Shown: positions 16,855 to 26,428, counted from the first letter of the stretch. The stretch is DNA of 64,000 nucleotides from Polyangiaceae bacterium (GCA_025936115.1 JAICTZ010000006.1:62001-126000); one strand, 5' to 3'. Made by a program: numbers and translations. Notes: generated by a model from the letters alone, not told the origin.

Positions 16855-19800
16855 TCAATTGAACGGCGGCCCCGCCGGCGCACCCGGCGCTCCCGTCAAA
16901 TCAGCGGGCGACACGTCGCGTGCCGCGACCTGCGACGCTTGCGTCAAGATATCGGGCTTCACCGCGAGCTCTATCTCACGCCCGCTCACCGAGCCGTGAC
17001 AGCCGCCGCAGAGCCCGTTGAAGAATTTCCGCGGGAAGCTTTGGCGCGCGCGTTCGCCGGGATAAAACTGCATTTCCTCGCGCTGGTGGTGCTCGACCGC
17101 GCCGCCGTCACCCGCGAGCTTGGCCTTCACTTCGAGATTGACCGGCACGCCACCCGGCAACGTCAGCGAGGCCGAACTGTCGGGGAAGACGGGCACGTTG
17201 CCGAGCAGCTGCCGGCGCGCGTAGACCTGACCGTATGCGTCGTTCACCACGAAGCTCCCGCCCGAAGCGAAATCGGTAACGTCCGGCGGGGGCGGTAGAT
17301 CCTCCCACACCGAGAACCCGCCGATCGCCAAGAGCTCGCGCCCGGACCGTGTGTTTTGGAACAGCAGGCTCCCGAGTACGCCCACGTCGAGCACCGTCAC
17401 GGTCGCGTTCGTCCCCGGGCCGATCGACGTGGCAGCGTTCGCTTCGTCCTGGCGCGACTGAAAGACGCCGTTGTTCTGCTTCTCGTAGACGGCCACGGGC
17501 CAGAGGCAATCGCGCGTCGCGTCGGAGACGAACGGCGTGCGTACACCCGTGTTCGGGTTGACTATGTCGAGCTCGAATTTGCCGCTGAAGGCGTCGAGCG
17601 CCGTCACCGTCGGCGCGTAGCTCACGACCAAATTGCCGTTCGGCAGCGGCGCGGGATTGCGGTACGCGCCCTGCGTGCCCGCGAGCTTGCCGGTAGCGTT
17701 CGCGTCCACGATCGCGAGCGAGTGCTGGTAAAAGGGCTTGGCGGGCGTCGTGATCGCACCCGGATCCACGAGGTAGTCGGAAGGCGTTTCACTCAGCTGG
17801 TCGATGCCGATGCTGCGATTGAGGACGGCGAGCGTGCCGGCGCTGCGCTCGGCTCCCTTGTCACTGAGGATGAAGGCGAGGTTCTTGTCGGCGAGCTCGA
17901 CCACGTCGGTAAACTGCGTGTAATCGATGCTGTTGCGCTGGCCGAAGAGCGGGTGATAGTCGGCGCCGTCGAGGTTCATGCGCCGCCCGGCGAGCTGATA
18001 AAAGTTCGGCGCGCGCTTTTCGCTCGTGAAGATGAGCCGGCCGTCGCGCATGAACGAGGGCAAAAATTCCTGATTGTTGAGGAAGGTGAGCTGGCGGATC
18101 TTGCCGTCGCCTTCCCGGACGTAAAGGTTCGCGTTCAGGCGCGAGGGATCGGCGGGTGTGCGCTGCGGCCCCGCGTAGGAGAACGCGTCGGTGTTCATGA
18201 TGTTGCCGCGCGTCGACGCGAAGACGATGCGGCCGTCGGGCGCGAACGCCGGGTCGAAGTTGTGCACCAGTGCGCCGTTCTGCGGCAGGGCGTCGCCGTG
18301 ATCGTTGACGGCGGGCGCGTCGATGGCCGCGTCGAGCGCGCACGTGCCGCCGCTCACGACGTAGACGTGATACGGGTCGGTGTCCGCCGTCCGCGCGGCG
18401 AAGGCGACGCGCTGGCCGTCCCATGAAACCGCCGGCCGGCGCGCATCGGTCCGCGTCGCGTCGAGTCCGCAGAGCGCGCTCAAGCTCGTCTCGCCCCCCG
18501 ACGTGAGCGTGCCGTCGCCCGCGAGGGCCGCCGCGTTCTGGATCACCTCGGCGCCTGGAGCGTACGTCGCAAAATCCTGCGGCGTATCGGGCCCGCTCAC
18601 GGGCGCGCGCCGCACGTAGACGACGCCCGAGAACGGCTTGGCGTTCGCCATGCGCTCGCTCTTTTCCTCCGCGAACCACGCCGCGATCACGCAATACGGC
18701 TTTTGCTCGTCGATGGGTCCCGTCTGCGCCGCCGTCATGTCGCACGGCGTCTCCATGTCACCCACGCCGAAGAGCGCTCCGCCGCGATGGCGAATGCCGC
18801 CCGCCTCGGGCGCTAGATTTTTCGCGATCAGCCGGCTCGCGTTCGGGGTCGGCGATTCGAGCGCGAGCTGCTCGAGCGACAGCCCGTAGTTGCGCCGCGT
18901 GCTCGCGACACTGAATTGCCCGCCGCTGCCCCCGCGCAAGCGGTAGTCGTGAAACATCGACGCCGAGTGACAGCCGAGCATCATGCAGCCGCGCTTGACG
19001 AGCATCGGCTGCACACGGCTCGCAAAGAACTCGAACCCCGCGTTGCTCGGCACGTTCGTGGGACCGCCCTTGTCCTTCGCCCAGTTTTCGAGCGCGACGT
19101 AGCCCTGGTCGTCGCGCGAATCGAACACGGTGCCGCCTTCGTGGAAGGTGCCGCCCGCTTCGGGCGCGAGCGCGCGCCGCAGGATCTCGCTCGAGCTCGG
19201 GTCGGCCGAGACATAGTCCTGTAAGGCGAAGTAGTTCCAGCGCGTTTGCTCGGGCGTGCTGCCGCACGTGAGGTGGAGAGCGTTGGAGGACGCACCGTGG
19301 CAGTTGCCGGCGGCGCACTTGTTCGCCACCACGGGATTCACCGTCCCGACGAACGTCAGGTAGTCGGCCGTGGCCGGATCGGAGGCGGGATCGAACAGCG
19401 CGTCGCTGCCGAGCGCGACCGAGCAGGGATCGAGCTTTCGCGCGGCCGGCGCGGGCGGCGCGTTGTTTTCGGCGGCGCCATTTCTGATCCAGGTATCGAG
19501 CGTGACGAACTGCGCGCTCGTGAAATCGATCTGACTGCCCGCGTCGTGCGCGATCGCCGTCGTGATGACGAGCGGAGGCTCGTCCTTCCAGTTCGTGAGC
19601 GAGACCTTGAACGGCGGAACGACCTTGAGCAGGAGCCCCGGCACGCCGTAAGGACCGTAGTCGGTGAGCAGGTCGCGCCGGAGCGCGAGCGTGTCGTACG
19701 TCTCGAACGAGAGATTGCCGTCGGCGTTGCCGGCGCCGTCGGAGCCGTGACAGCGCGAGCCCGTGCCGCTCGGCGTGCAGCCGGCCGTGTGCAGGGCCGG

Positions 19801-19920
19801 CGTGATCTTGCGATCGTAAAAGGTCGTCTTCCCGTAGTCGGTGTCGTCTCGCTCGCAGCCGAACGTGGCGAGAACGAGCGCGCCCACGAGCACCCGGCAA
19901 AAAGCTGTCACGAGACGCAT
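16855..19920 (-). CDS. HzsA-related multihaem PD40-propeller lipoprotein
   Basis: Large exported protein. The ATG at 19920 is preferred to an upstream start because it gives a lipoprotein signal (MRLVTAFCRVLVG, lipobox ATFGC). Candidate haem sites are C48-x8-CH, two CX4CH sites (CAAGNCH, CMMLGCH) and one CX2CH (CGGCH) near the C-terminus. The middle carries PD40-like propeller blades (FDPAFAPDGRIVFASTRG, FMRDGRLIFTSEKR). This is the layout of myxobacterial proteins annotated as related to hydrazine synthase alpha subunit. It is the last gene of a three-gene operon. Surface electron transfer is inferred; anammox chemistry is not implied. Confidence 0.75.
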   Translation of the reverse strand: MRLVTAFCRVLVGALVLATFGCERDDTDYGKTTFYDRKITPALHTAGCTPSGTGSRCHGSDGAGNADGNLSFETYDTLALRRDLLTDYGPYGVPGLLLKVVPPFKVSLTNWKDEPPLVITTAIAHDAGSQIDFTSAQFVTLDTWIRNGAAENNAPPAPAARKLDPCSVALGSDALFDPASDPATADYLTFVGTVNPVVANKCAAGNCHGASSNALHLTCGSTPEQTRWNYFALQDYVSADPSSSEILRRALAPEAGGTFHEGGTVFDSRDDQGYVALENWAKDKGGPTNVPSNAGFEFFASRVQPMLVKRGCMMLGCHSASMFHDYRLRGGSGGQFSVASTRRNYGLSLEQLALESPTPNASRLIAKNLAPEAGGIRHRGGALFGVGDMETPCDMTAAQTGPIDEQKPYCVIAAWFAEEKSERMANAKPFSGVVYVRRAPVSGPDTPQDFATYAPGAEVIQNAAALAGDGTLTSGGETSLSALCGLDATRTDARRPAVSWDGQRVAFAARTADTDPYHVYVVSGGTCALDAAIDAPAVNDHGDALPQNGALVHNFDPAFAPDGRIVFASTRGNIMNTDAFSYAGPQRTPADPSRLNANLYVREGDGKIRQLTFLNNQEFLPSFMRDGRLIFTSEKRAPNFYQLAGRRMNLDGADYHPLFGQRNSIDYTQFTDVVELADKNLAFILSDKGAERSAGTLAVLNRSIGIDQLSETPSDYLVDPGAITTPAKPFYQHSLAIVDANATGKLAGTQGAYRNPAPLPNGNLVVSYAPTVTALDAFSGKFELDIVNPNTGVRTPFVSDATRDCLWPVAVYEKQNNGVFQSRQDEANAATSIGPGTNATVTVLDVGVLGSLLFQNTRSGRELLAIGGFSVWEDLPPPPDVTDFASGGSFVVNDAYGQVYARRQLLGNVPVFPDSSASLTLPGGVPVNLEVKAKLAGDGGAVEHHQREEMQFYPGERARQSFPRKFFNGLCGGCHGSVSGREIELAVKPDILTQASQVAARDVSPADLTGAPGAPAGPPFN

Positions 19921-19982
19921 CTTACCGGCACTCGCGCGCTCGTGCCTCGATCTTGACGCGCCCGTGCGCAACCTACAACGAC

Positions 19983-20933
19983 CTACCTCGCGCCACCGAG
20001 CGCGATGGCCGCGATGCGCGCAGCGTCGCGCACGAACGCGTTCGGATCGCTTTGCGCCGCCGTCACCGTCGCGAGCGCGCTCGCGTCGCGCAGCTGGCCG
20101 AGCGACCAGATGGCGGCTTTGCGCACGCTCGGGTCGCTCTCGTTCTCGACCGACGCGAGCATCTCGAGCAGGTCGACCGCATCCTTGACGCGCATCGTGC
20201 CGAGCGCTGCGGCGGCCGCGGCGCGCACCGTCGGCTCCTCGTCGGCGACGAGCGGCGCGATGGCTTGGACGTTCGTGAACACGTTCACGCGCGTCGCGGC
20301 GTGCACGGCCGCGAGCCGCACCGACGCGTCGGAATCACCGAGCGCGTCCGCGAGTTCCTGCTTCGGCCCCTCGCTGTTCATGCGCTCGAGCGCCTGCACC
20401 GCGGCCTTGCGCACCACGGCCGAGCTGTCGTCGTGAATCGCCGTCGCGAGGTATTTCGCGCCGTCGAGGGCCAAGAACTCGCCGAGCGCGTTCGCGGCAC
20501 CCGCCCGTCGCGTCTCGGCCTGCGAAGCGTCGCCGAGCGTCGCGATCACCTGCGAATACACCTCACCCGGCCCGAACACCCCGAAGATCCGGCGCCGGAG
20601 CCACCACGCCGCGATCTCGCGGGTCTTCGCGTGAGAATCGTAGAGCAAGCCCGCGACGAGCGGAATGCACGACAAGCACTCCACCTTCTCGCCGTGCTCG
20701 AGCACCTGCCAGACGCGCGTGGGCGCGTAGTTGGGGTTGCCCTTGCTGTCGAAGAGCGAGCGAATCGTCGCCGGCGTGCTCACCGTCTCGAGCGACGAAT
20801 TCTGGAGGTTCGCGTACACGGCCGCGCGTCCCGCGTGCGTGCTCGGGTCGTCGTCGGCGCGCGCCGAGGACGAGACCGCCGCGAAGCCGAGCGCCGTCGC
20901 TAGTGCCAAAACATTGCTGAATCGTGAGGTCAT
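19983..20933 (-). CDS. Periplasmic HEAT-repeat protein
   Basis: Exported alpha-solenoid of 316 residues. Sec signal MTSRFSNVLALATALG ends near SARADDD. At least five HEAT-like repeats of about 30 residues follow, for example SSAVVRKAAVQALERM, DASVRLAAVHAATRV and DPSVRKAAIWSLGQL. A CLSC pair near residue 75 could bind metal or form a disulfide. The ATG at 20933 is supported by a strong GAGGAG ribosome binding site. It sits 23 bp after one HzsA-related gene and 62 bp before the other, so it is probably a scaffold or partner for both. Confidence 0.85.
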   Translation of the reverse strand: MTSRFSNVLALATALGFAAVSSSARADDDPSTHAGRAAVYANLQNSSLETVSTPATIRSLFDSKGNPNYAPTRVWQVLEHGEKVECLSCIPLVAGLLYDSHAKTREIAAWWLRRRIFGVFGPGEVYSQVIATLGDASQAETRRAGAANALGEFLALDGAKYLATAIHDDSSAVVRKAAVQALERMNSEGPKQELADALGDSDASVRLAAVHAATRVNVFTNVQAIAPLVADEEPTVRAAAAAALGTMRVKDAVDLLEMLASVENESDPSVRKAAIWSLGQLRDASALATVTAAQSDPNAFVRDAARIAAIALGGAR

Positions 20934-20956
20934 GCTCGTGTCTCCTCGTCCTCGAG

Positions 20957-23293
20957 TCATTGCGAGCCGGCGCCGACCGGGTCGCTCGTGAAGGGTAGGA
21001 AGTCCGTGTTCTGGCGTGAGTAGAACTGGCCACCCATATCGATGGCCCGCACGAGCTTCACGAGCTCGTCGCGCGTCATGCCGGCGACCGCGGCGTGATC
21101 CACGTGCGTGCCGCCCGCGACCGTGGCGCCGTAGTCTTCCGGCTCGATGGGCGTGCCGAGCTTCCAGGCGTAATCCTTCGGGTCCGTCTCCGACGTGACG
21201 TTGAGCTTCTCGATCATCTTGCTGTGACGCGCGTCGCTCGGGACCGCCCAGCGCGGCGGCACCGTGCCTTGCACCATGGCGCCGTCGCGTCCCATTTCCA
21301 TCTGCAGCGCGGCCGGGTAGAAGAGCGAGACGTAAGACATCGGATACGTCTTGGTCTGCCGGTCGTACGTGACCGTGATCGGCGTGTCGGTCAGATCGAG
21401 CCGCGGGATCGTGTACATCGTGATCTCGCCCGTGACGGGGTCCGTCTTCGAGAGCGTGTAAAACTCCTGGGGCTTGTCGCCGTTGGTCGTGCCGTTGTGG
21501 CACTGCACGCAGCGTTGGTTCAAAAGCGCCTGGATTTCGTTCGTCTCGTAGCCGGCCTTCGCGTACGCCCACGGGAACTCGGTGCGTTCGGCGATTTGCA
21601 GGTTGAAGTGCTCCGGGTCCTTACCGGCCGCGACCGTGACCTGCTGCTCGGCGGGCTGCACGTTGCCGGCGCGATCCTCGTGGCAGCCGCCGCACACGCG
21701 CGTCTCGCCCGGCATGCCCTGGATCCAGGTGGTCTGGCTGCGGATCGCCAGGTCGTAGCGATCGACGGGCTGGAGGTGCATCGGCACGTAAGGCGGCACC
21801 TCGGCCATCCACGAGCCGTCGGAGTTGATTTTGGCTTCGCCGAGGATGGCGGCGCCTTCGGACATGGTGAGCCCGAACATGGTCGCGCCGGGCGCCGCTT
21901 CGGTCGAGAACCCTTCGATGATGCGCACGCGCACTGCTTCGGCGAACGCGTCATCCATCGTCGTGTTGTCGAATTCGGCGCCGCTCACGCGCTCGCCGTG
22001 ACGAGTGGTGAGCGACGTCTGGCGGATGTCGACCGAGCCGATCTTGGCCGGGACCGTTCCGTCTGCGTTGTCCTGCCGCGACGGCACCGCGGGCGGCTGG
22101 CCGCGCGAGACCACGGGCCGCGCGTAGAGCTCCCACGTGCCCTCGTAATTCAACACCGTTTCGTTGGTGCCGCTCTGCTCGTCGAGCAGGTAAATGCCGT
22201 AGTCGGGCGGCGTGAGGCTGAACTCGTTTTGATCGTTGACGACACCCTTGGCCCAGGAAACGAGCAACTTGCCGTTCGGCATCACCGCGGGCGAACGGTA
22301 GCGACCGACCGGTGACGGATCGTCGCTCACGGGCACGAGCGGAGTAATCACCTTGAAGCCGTCGGCCTTCTCTTCGTCGACGCGCGTGGGGTCCTTGGCG
22401 GACCGGGCGTCGTAGCGGAAGAGCGAGCCGGCTTGGATCGTGTTTTCACGGGTCGTCACGACGCCGTAAAAGACGTTGGGCGTCGTGCTCTCCGACACCT
22501 GCACGAGCGAGTTGCCGCGGTCGGGCTTGGCGTGCTGGCCGCCGAGCGCGACCATCTGCGTGCAGTCGGGATTCATGGCGAAGAGCTTCACGTCGTTGAC
22601 GTTCTCGAGGTGCTCCCAGCGCGAGAAGCCGACGCGGCCGTCCGACATGCTGAACAGATTGACGATGTGCGAGAGGTTCTGCGAGCACAGCTTGCGATCG
22701 GCGTCGCCGCCGTCGACCGTGACGCTGCCGAGCTGGGTAACGACGCGTGAGTGGTTGTACTCGTCGGCTCGAGTGCCCATCGGCGTGTAGGCTTGGTTCG
22801 TCACGAACACGATGCGGTTCTGGTCCGCCCAGATCGCGTTGATGTCGTCGTAGTCGCCGAAGGTGAGTTGGTGCCGCTCGTAGACGCCGTCGTCGTTCGG
22901 GGAGAGCGCCGACCAGTACACGTGGTACTTGTCCTCGGGCTTCGTCTTCATCGTGAAGAGGACGCGCGTCGCGTCGTAGCTCACGTCGACGCTCGTGATG
23001 TCCGCCTGATCGAGATCGGCGATCAGGTTGTGCGTCTCGAAGGTCCTGAGGTCGTAAACTTCGAGGCGACCGCCCGGCTCGTAGCGGCCATAGTCCATCA
23101 CTTGGCCCATGCCGCCCGCCACGTCGATGGTCGTCGCGTTGCCGCTAGCGTCCACCAGGGTGTGCTGGCGCACGGCGTAGACGATCTTCGAAACGTCGGT
23201 CGTGCTGTTGTCGGGCGACAGGGTCTGCCCCGTGCAGGAGACGAGCCCGAGTAGCGACAGAAGCGGGAGCGAGCTGACGAGCGTTCGCGGCAT
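20957..23293 (-). CDS. HzsA-related dihaem PD40-propeller lipoprotein
   Basis: First gene of the operon. The ATG at 23293 has AAGGAG seven bases upstream and gives a lipobox signal (MPRTLVSSLPLLSLLGLVSC). The N-terminal two thirds form a propeller that begins IVYAVRQHTLVD and includes SVDVSYDATRVLFTMKTK. Two CX2CH haem sites follow: CGGCHED and CVQCHNG. Domain order fits the hydrazine-synthase-alpha middle-domain family. The C-terminal region (HVDHAAVAGMTRDELVKLVR) ends the protein near an outer-surface position (inferred). It differs from the downstream paralogue in haem number and spacing. Confidence 0.78.
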   Translation of the reverse strand: MPRTLVSSLPLLSLLGLVSCTGQTLSPDNSTTDVSKIVYAVRQHTLVDASGNATTIDVAGGMGQVMDYGRYEPGGRLEVYDLRTFETHNLIADLDQADITSVDVSYDATRVLFTMKTKPEDKYHVYWSALSPNDDGVYERHQLTFGDYDDINAIWADQNRIVFVTNQAYTPMGTRADEYNHSRVVTQLGSVTVDGGDADRKLCSQNLSHIVNLFSMSDGRVGFSRWEHLENVNDVKLFAMNPDCTQMVALGGQHAKPDRGNSLVQVSESTTPNVFYGVVTTRENTIQAGSLFRYDARSAKDPTRVDEEKADGFKVITPLVPVSDDPSPVGRYRSPAVMPNGKLLVSWAKGVVNDQNEFSLTPPDYGIYLLDEQSGTNETVLNYEGTWELYARPVVSRGQPPAVPSRQDNADGTVPAKIGSVDIRQTSLTTRHGERVSGAEFDNTTMDDAFAEAVRVRIIEGFSTEAAPGATMFGLTMSEGAAILGEAKINSDGSWMAEVPPYVPMHLQPVDRYDLAIRSQTTWIQGMPGETRVCGGCHEDRAGNVQPAEQQVTVAAGKDPEHFNLQIAERTEFPWAYAKAGYETNEIQALLNQRCVQCHNGTTNGDKPQEFYTLSKTDPVTGEITMYTIPRLDLTDTPITVTYDRQTKTYPMSYVSLFYPAALQMEMGRDGAMVQGTVPPRWAVPSDARHSKMIEKLNVTSETDPKDYAWKLGTPIEPEDYGATVAGGTHVDHAAVAGMTRDELVKLVRAIDMGGQFYSRQNTDFLPFTSDPVGAGSQ

Positions 23294-23307
23294 GAAGACT
23301 CCTTCGA

Positions 23308-23326
23308 CCCAGGGCGGCCTCCTGGG
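23308..23326 (-). promoter_or_regulatory. Leader hairpin upstream of the HzsA-related operon
   Basis: CCCAGG-7 bases-CCTGGG, a 6-bp perfect stem directly 5' of the ribosome binding site of the gene starting at 23293. A role in initiation control is speculative. Confidence 0.3.
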
Positions 23327-23494
23327 CAACCCGGTTGATGCAGCTTACGCACCAATCAAAGAACCACGTACTTTCAAGTAGTTAGCGTTCGGCACCGGGG
23401 GCTTGTACCCACCGTCCCGTCCTCGCGCGGGGGCCTCTACCCCCGGGGGACCCGTCAAAGTCCTGCCGCCCGGCGCCTGCGCGCGCCCCGATCC

Positions 23495-24178
23495 GTGCCA
23501 CAAATCCGGCCCCCCTTGGCCACCCCCTCCATCACCTTCGACTCGAACGGCCTCGTCACGGCCATCGCTCAAGACCGCGCTACCGGCGAAGTGCGCATGG
23601 TCGCCTGGATGAACGCCGAAGCGCTCGACAAGACGCTCGCGACGGGGCTTGCCACCTTTTACAGCCGTTCGCGACAAAAGCTGTGGGTGAAGGGCGAAAC
23701 CAGCGGCCATCGCCTGCGCGTTCATTCCGTCCTGGCGGATTGCGACGCGGACACGCTGCTGCTCCTCGTCGATCCGGAAGGCGCGTCGTGTCACACGGGT
23801 CGCCCGACCTGCTTCTTCCGGCTCGTCACGCCCGAGGGCGTCGCCGAACCCGGCCGCACGGCACTTCCATATCTGTTCGAGCTCGAGGAAACCGTCGCCG
23901 AACGCGCGTCTGCCACGGCCGAGAGGAGCTACACGCGCTCCCTGCTCGACGGCGGCGCCGCCAAGATCAACGTGAAGATCGAGGAAGAAGCGTCCGAGCT
24001 TGCCCGCGCCATTGCCGGCGAAAGCGACGAGCGCGTGGCGAGCGAGGCGGCGGACGTGCTCTATCACGTGCTCGTGGGGCTCAGGCTGCGCGGCGTGCCG
24101 CTCCGTTCCGTGGTCGAAACATTGCTCGCGCGCTCGGCGCGCTCGGGCCTCGCCGAGAAGGCTTCGCGGCAAAAGTAG
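23495..24178 (+). CDS. hisIE: Phosphoribosyl-AMP cyclohydrolase / phosphoribosyl-ATP pyrophosphatase fusion
   Basis: Bifunctional cytoplasmic enzyme for steps 2 and 3 of histidine synthesis. The HisI half (about 1-120) shows [34 protein letters not shown] and [10 protein letters not shown] with its metal-binding Cys residues. The HisE half (about 125-227) shows [16 protein letters not shown] and [12 protein letters not shown]. The GTG start gives normal length. No other his gene is nearby, so the pathway is scattered in this genome. Confidence 0.95.
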   Translation: MPQIRPPLATPSITFDSNGLVTAIAQDRATGEVRMVAWMNAEALDKTLATGLATFYSRSRQKLWVKGETSGHRLRVHSVLADCDADTLLLLVDPEGASCHTGRPTCFFRLVTPEGVAEPGRTALPYLFELEETVAERASATAERSYTRSLLDGGAAKINVKIEEEASELARAIAGESDERVASEAADVLYHVLVGLRLRGVPLRSVVETLLARSARSGLAEKASRQK

Positions 24179-24186
24179 ATAAAGGT

Positions 24187-24212
24187 GGGAGTTACGGGTC
24201 GGCCGAACTCCC
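24187..24212 (+). terminator. Hairpin after hisIE
   Basis: GGGAGTT-12 bases-AACTCCC, a perfect 7-bp stem starting eight bases after the hisIE stop. No T-run follows, so it is a weak intrinsic terminator or an attenuating hairpin. Confidence 0.4.
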
Positions 24213-24228
24213 GGAGTATTCGCTTCGT

Positions 24229-24258
24229 TTGACCCTTCTCGGCGGAGCCGGCTATCGT
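24229..24258 (+). promoter_or_regulatory. Candidate sigma70 promoter of the FrzS-like gene
   Basis: TTGACC, 18-base spacer, TATCGT. This is one of the best -35/-10 pairs in the window. The -10 ends 16 bases before the ATG at 24275, leaving a leader of about ten bases. Confidence 0.55.
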
Positions 24259-24274
24259 GCTCTACCCGTCCGAG

Positions 24275-26428
24275 ATGTCGAAGAAAATCCTGATCTTCGA
24301 GAGCGACGCCGCTTTCGCCGACGAGCTGCGAACGGGCTTTTCACGCCTCGGCTGCGAGGTATCGGTCGTGGACGACGCCACGGCCGGTCTGCAGCAGGCG
24401 GCGAAGGACAAGCCCGATCTCATTTTCTTGGCCGTCGAGCTCCCGCGCAGCAACGGCTTCTCGGTATGCAACAAGCTCAAGCGCGACCCGGGCTTGCAGG
24501 GAGTGCCCGTCGTGATCCTGAGCCGAGACTCGACCGACGAGACGTTCGAGCAGCACCGGCGCCTGCGCGGGCGTGCCGAAGACTACATTCACAAGCCCAT
24601 CGCGTTCGACGCGCTCGTCGCGCGCACGGGCAGTCTCGCGGGACTGAACGGCAGCGCCACCGAGGAGAGCACCGCCGCCGTCGTCGACGACGACGATCTC
24701 TTGATCGACGATCTCGAAGAAGTCCCCGCGGGCGAGCCGCCGCTCGATCCGAACGCCAACGCGCTCGAGGTCGAAGAGGAAGTGCTGATCGCGGCGCCGA
24801 GCATCGCGCCGAGCGCAGCGGACGCGGCGAGCACGGACGTCGTGAACCTCTCGGACGCGCCGCTCGAGATCGAAAGCGTGCCGGTGCCGCCCGCCCCCGA
24901 TAGCCTGGGTGGCCTCGAAATCGAGAGCGTGCCGGTGCCCCCGGCGCCGGAGAGTCTCGGCGGGCTCGAAATCGAGAGCCTTTCGCCGGCCGCCGTCGCC
25001 GAAGCGCGCGGCCAAGAACCGCCGCCGAGCGACGCGGCCGCCCCGCCGCGCCCCGTCGCGCGCCCGCCTTCGCTCGCTCCCGCCTCGGCGCGCCGCCCGT
25101 CGGCAAGCCCCGACGCCGCCCGCCTGCACGAAGAGATCGACCGCCTGAAGCAGCGCCTGCGCGAGGTGGAGGAGAGCGAACGCGCCGCCCTGGCGCGCGC
25201 CGACGAGCTCGACGAATCCGTGCGCAAGGGCGCGTCACGCGACGCCGAAGTCCAGCGCCTGCAGCGGGAGCTCGACGACGCCAAGGCCAAGCTCGCGTCC
25301 GGCAAGTCGCAAGGCTCGGCGCGTGAATTTCTCGACCTGCGCGAGCAGCTCAACAAGAAAGACAAAGAGCTCCTCGAGCTGCGCGATCAAGTCACCTACC
25401 GTGACAAGGAACTGCTCGCGCTGCGCGACGGCGCGCTCGTACTCGAACGCGAGAAGGCGGACATCGCCGATCGCGTCGCCGAGCTCGAGCAAAAGATGGT
25501 GGACTCGCAAAAACGCGAGGACGCCGCCAAAAGCGACAAGGAGCAGGCGGCCAAGCGCGCCGAGGATTTCCGGCGCAAGGCCGAGAAGCTCAAGAGCGAC
25601 GTCGACCTGCTCTCGGCCGAGCTCGCGAGCGACCGCGCCGGACGCGACGCCGAGCTCGCCGAACGCGACGCGCGCGAGACCGCGCTCCGCGCCGACATCG
25701 AAGAGGCCAAACGCCGGGGGGAAGCCGAGCTCGAAGCTGCGGTGGCCGCGACCGAGGAGCAGGGCAAGCGCGTGCTCGCCGAAGCGCTCGAGAAGGCGCG
25801 CGCCGACGCCGAGGCCGACAAGGCGACCGCCGTCGAGAACGCGCGCGCGGAGGCACGCGCCGAGGCACGCAGCCAAGCCGAGCAAGAGCACGAAGCCAAA
25901 GTGATGGCGCTCAGCCGCGCGCAGGACGAAGCGCTGGCCAAGGTGCGCGCCGAGCACGCGCAGTCACTCGCCGAAATCGAGGCCACGACGGCCCGCGAGC
26001 TCCAAGAGAAATCGGCCGAGCTCGAAGTCGTACGGCGTGAAGCCGAGGAGCGCGCCGGCCGCATCGCTACGCTCGACCAAGAGCTCGCGGCCGAACGCGC
26101 CGCGCACGGCGAGGTCACCGGCCGCTTGAGCTCGGCCGAAGAGCGACTCACGCGCTTCAAGCACGAGCTCGAGGCCTCCTCGAACGAGCTCGAATCCTTC
26201 CGCGACACCGCGCACCAGCGCGCGCGCGCCATCACGAACCTCGAGCAAGAGCTCGCCAAGAGCCGCGCGGCGGCGTCGACGGCCGAAGCCGCCCTCGGCG
26301 CCGAAAAACAACGCAACGAAGAGCTCGTCGGCGCGATCCGCACGAGCGACGCCACGCTCGAGCGCGCCAAAGACGCCCTCGCAGCGACGCTCGCCCGCAT
26401 CGAAGAAGCGCAGCAGAACCGCGGTTGA
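24275..26428 (+). CDS. FrzS/AglZ-like pseudo-receiver plus long coiled coil
   Basis: Protein of 717 residues. The ATG at 24275 (MSKKILIFESD) matches the start of Myxococcus FrzS as I recall it; an upstream in-frame start adds only six residues. The receiver domain (1-125) has the acidic pocket E9/D11 but Ala53 where the phospho-Asp should be (FLAVELPRSNGF), so it cannot be phosphorylated in the usual way. Residues 130-280 are acidic/Pro-rich with LEIESVPVPPAP repeats. From about 290 to the end it is an almost unbroken Glu/Ala/Lys/Arg coiled coil. FrzS and AglZ localise to cell poles and drive motility in Myxococcus; a similar role is inferred. Confidence 0.8.
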   Translation: MSKKILIFESDAAFADELRTGFSRLGCEVSVVDDATAGLQQAAKDKPDLIFLAVELPRSNGFSVCNKLKRDPGLQGVPVVILSRDSTDETFEQHRRLRGRAEDYIHKPIAFDALVARTGSLAGLNGSATEESTAAVVDDDDLLIDDLEEVPAGEPPLDPNANALEVEEEVLIAAPSIAPSAADAASTDVVNLSDAPLEIESVPVPPAPDSLGGLEIESVPVPPAPESLGGLEIESLSPAAVAEARGQEPPPSDAAAPPRPVARPPSLAPASARRPSASPDAARLHEEIDRLKQRLREVEESERAALARADELDESVRKGASRDAEVQRLQRELDDAKAKLASGKSQGSAREFLDLREQLNKKDKELLELRDQVTYRDKELLALRDGALVLEREKADIADRVAELEQKMVDSQKREDAAKSDKEQAAKRAEDFRRKAEKLKSDVDLLSAELASDRAGRDAELAERDARETALRADIEEAKRRGEAELEAAVAATEEQGKRVLAEALEKARADAEADKATAVENARAEARAEARSQAEQEHEAKVMALSRAQDEALAKVRAEHAQSLAEIEATTARELQEKSAELEVVRREAEERAGRIATLDQELAAERAAHGEVTGRLSSAEERLTRFKHELEASSNELESFRDTAHQRARAITNLEQELAKSRAAASTAEAALGAEKQRNEELVGAIRTSDATLERAKDALAATLARIEEAQQNRG

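Noticed and set aside
16855..23293. True hydrazine synthase / anammox genes
   Set aside because: Only the alpha-subunit-like layout is present; beta and gamma subunits and hydrazine dehydrogenase are absent, and the host is myxobacterial by context.
24863..24990. Repeat array in the FrzS-like gene as a mobile or regulatory element
   Set aside because: The 51-bp units keep frame and encode LEIESVPVPPAP linker repeats, so they are coding low complexity.
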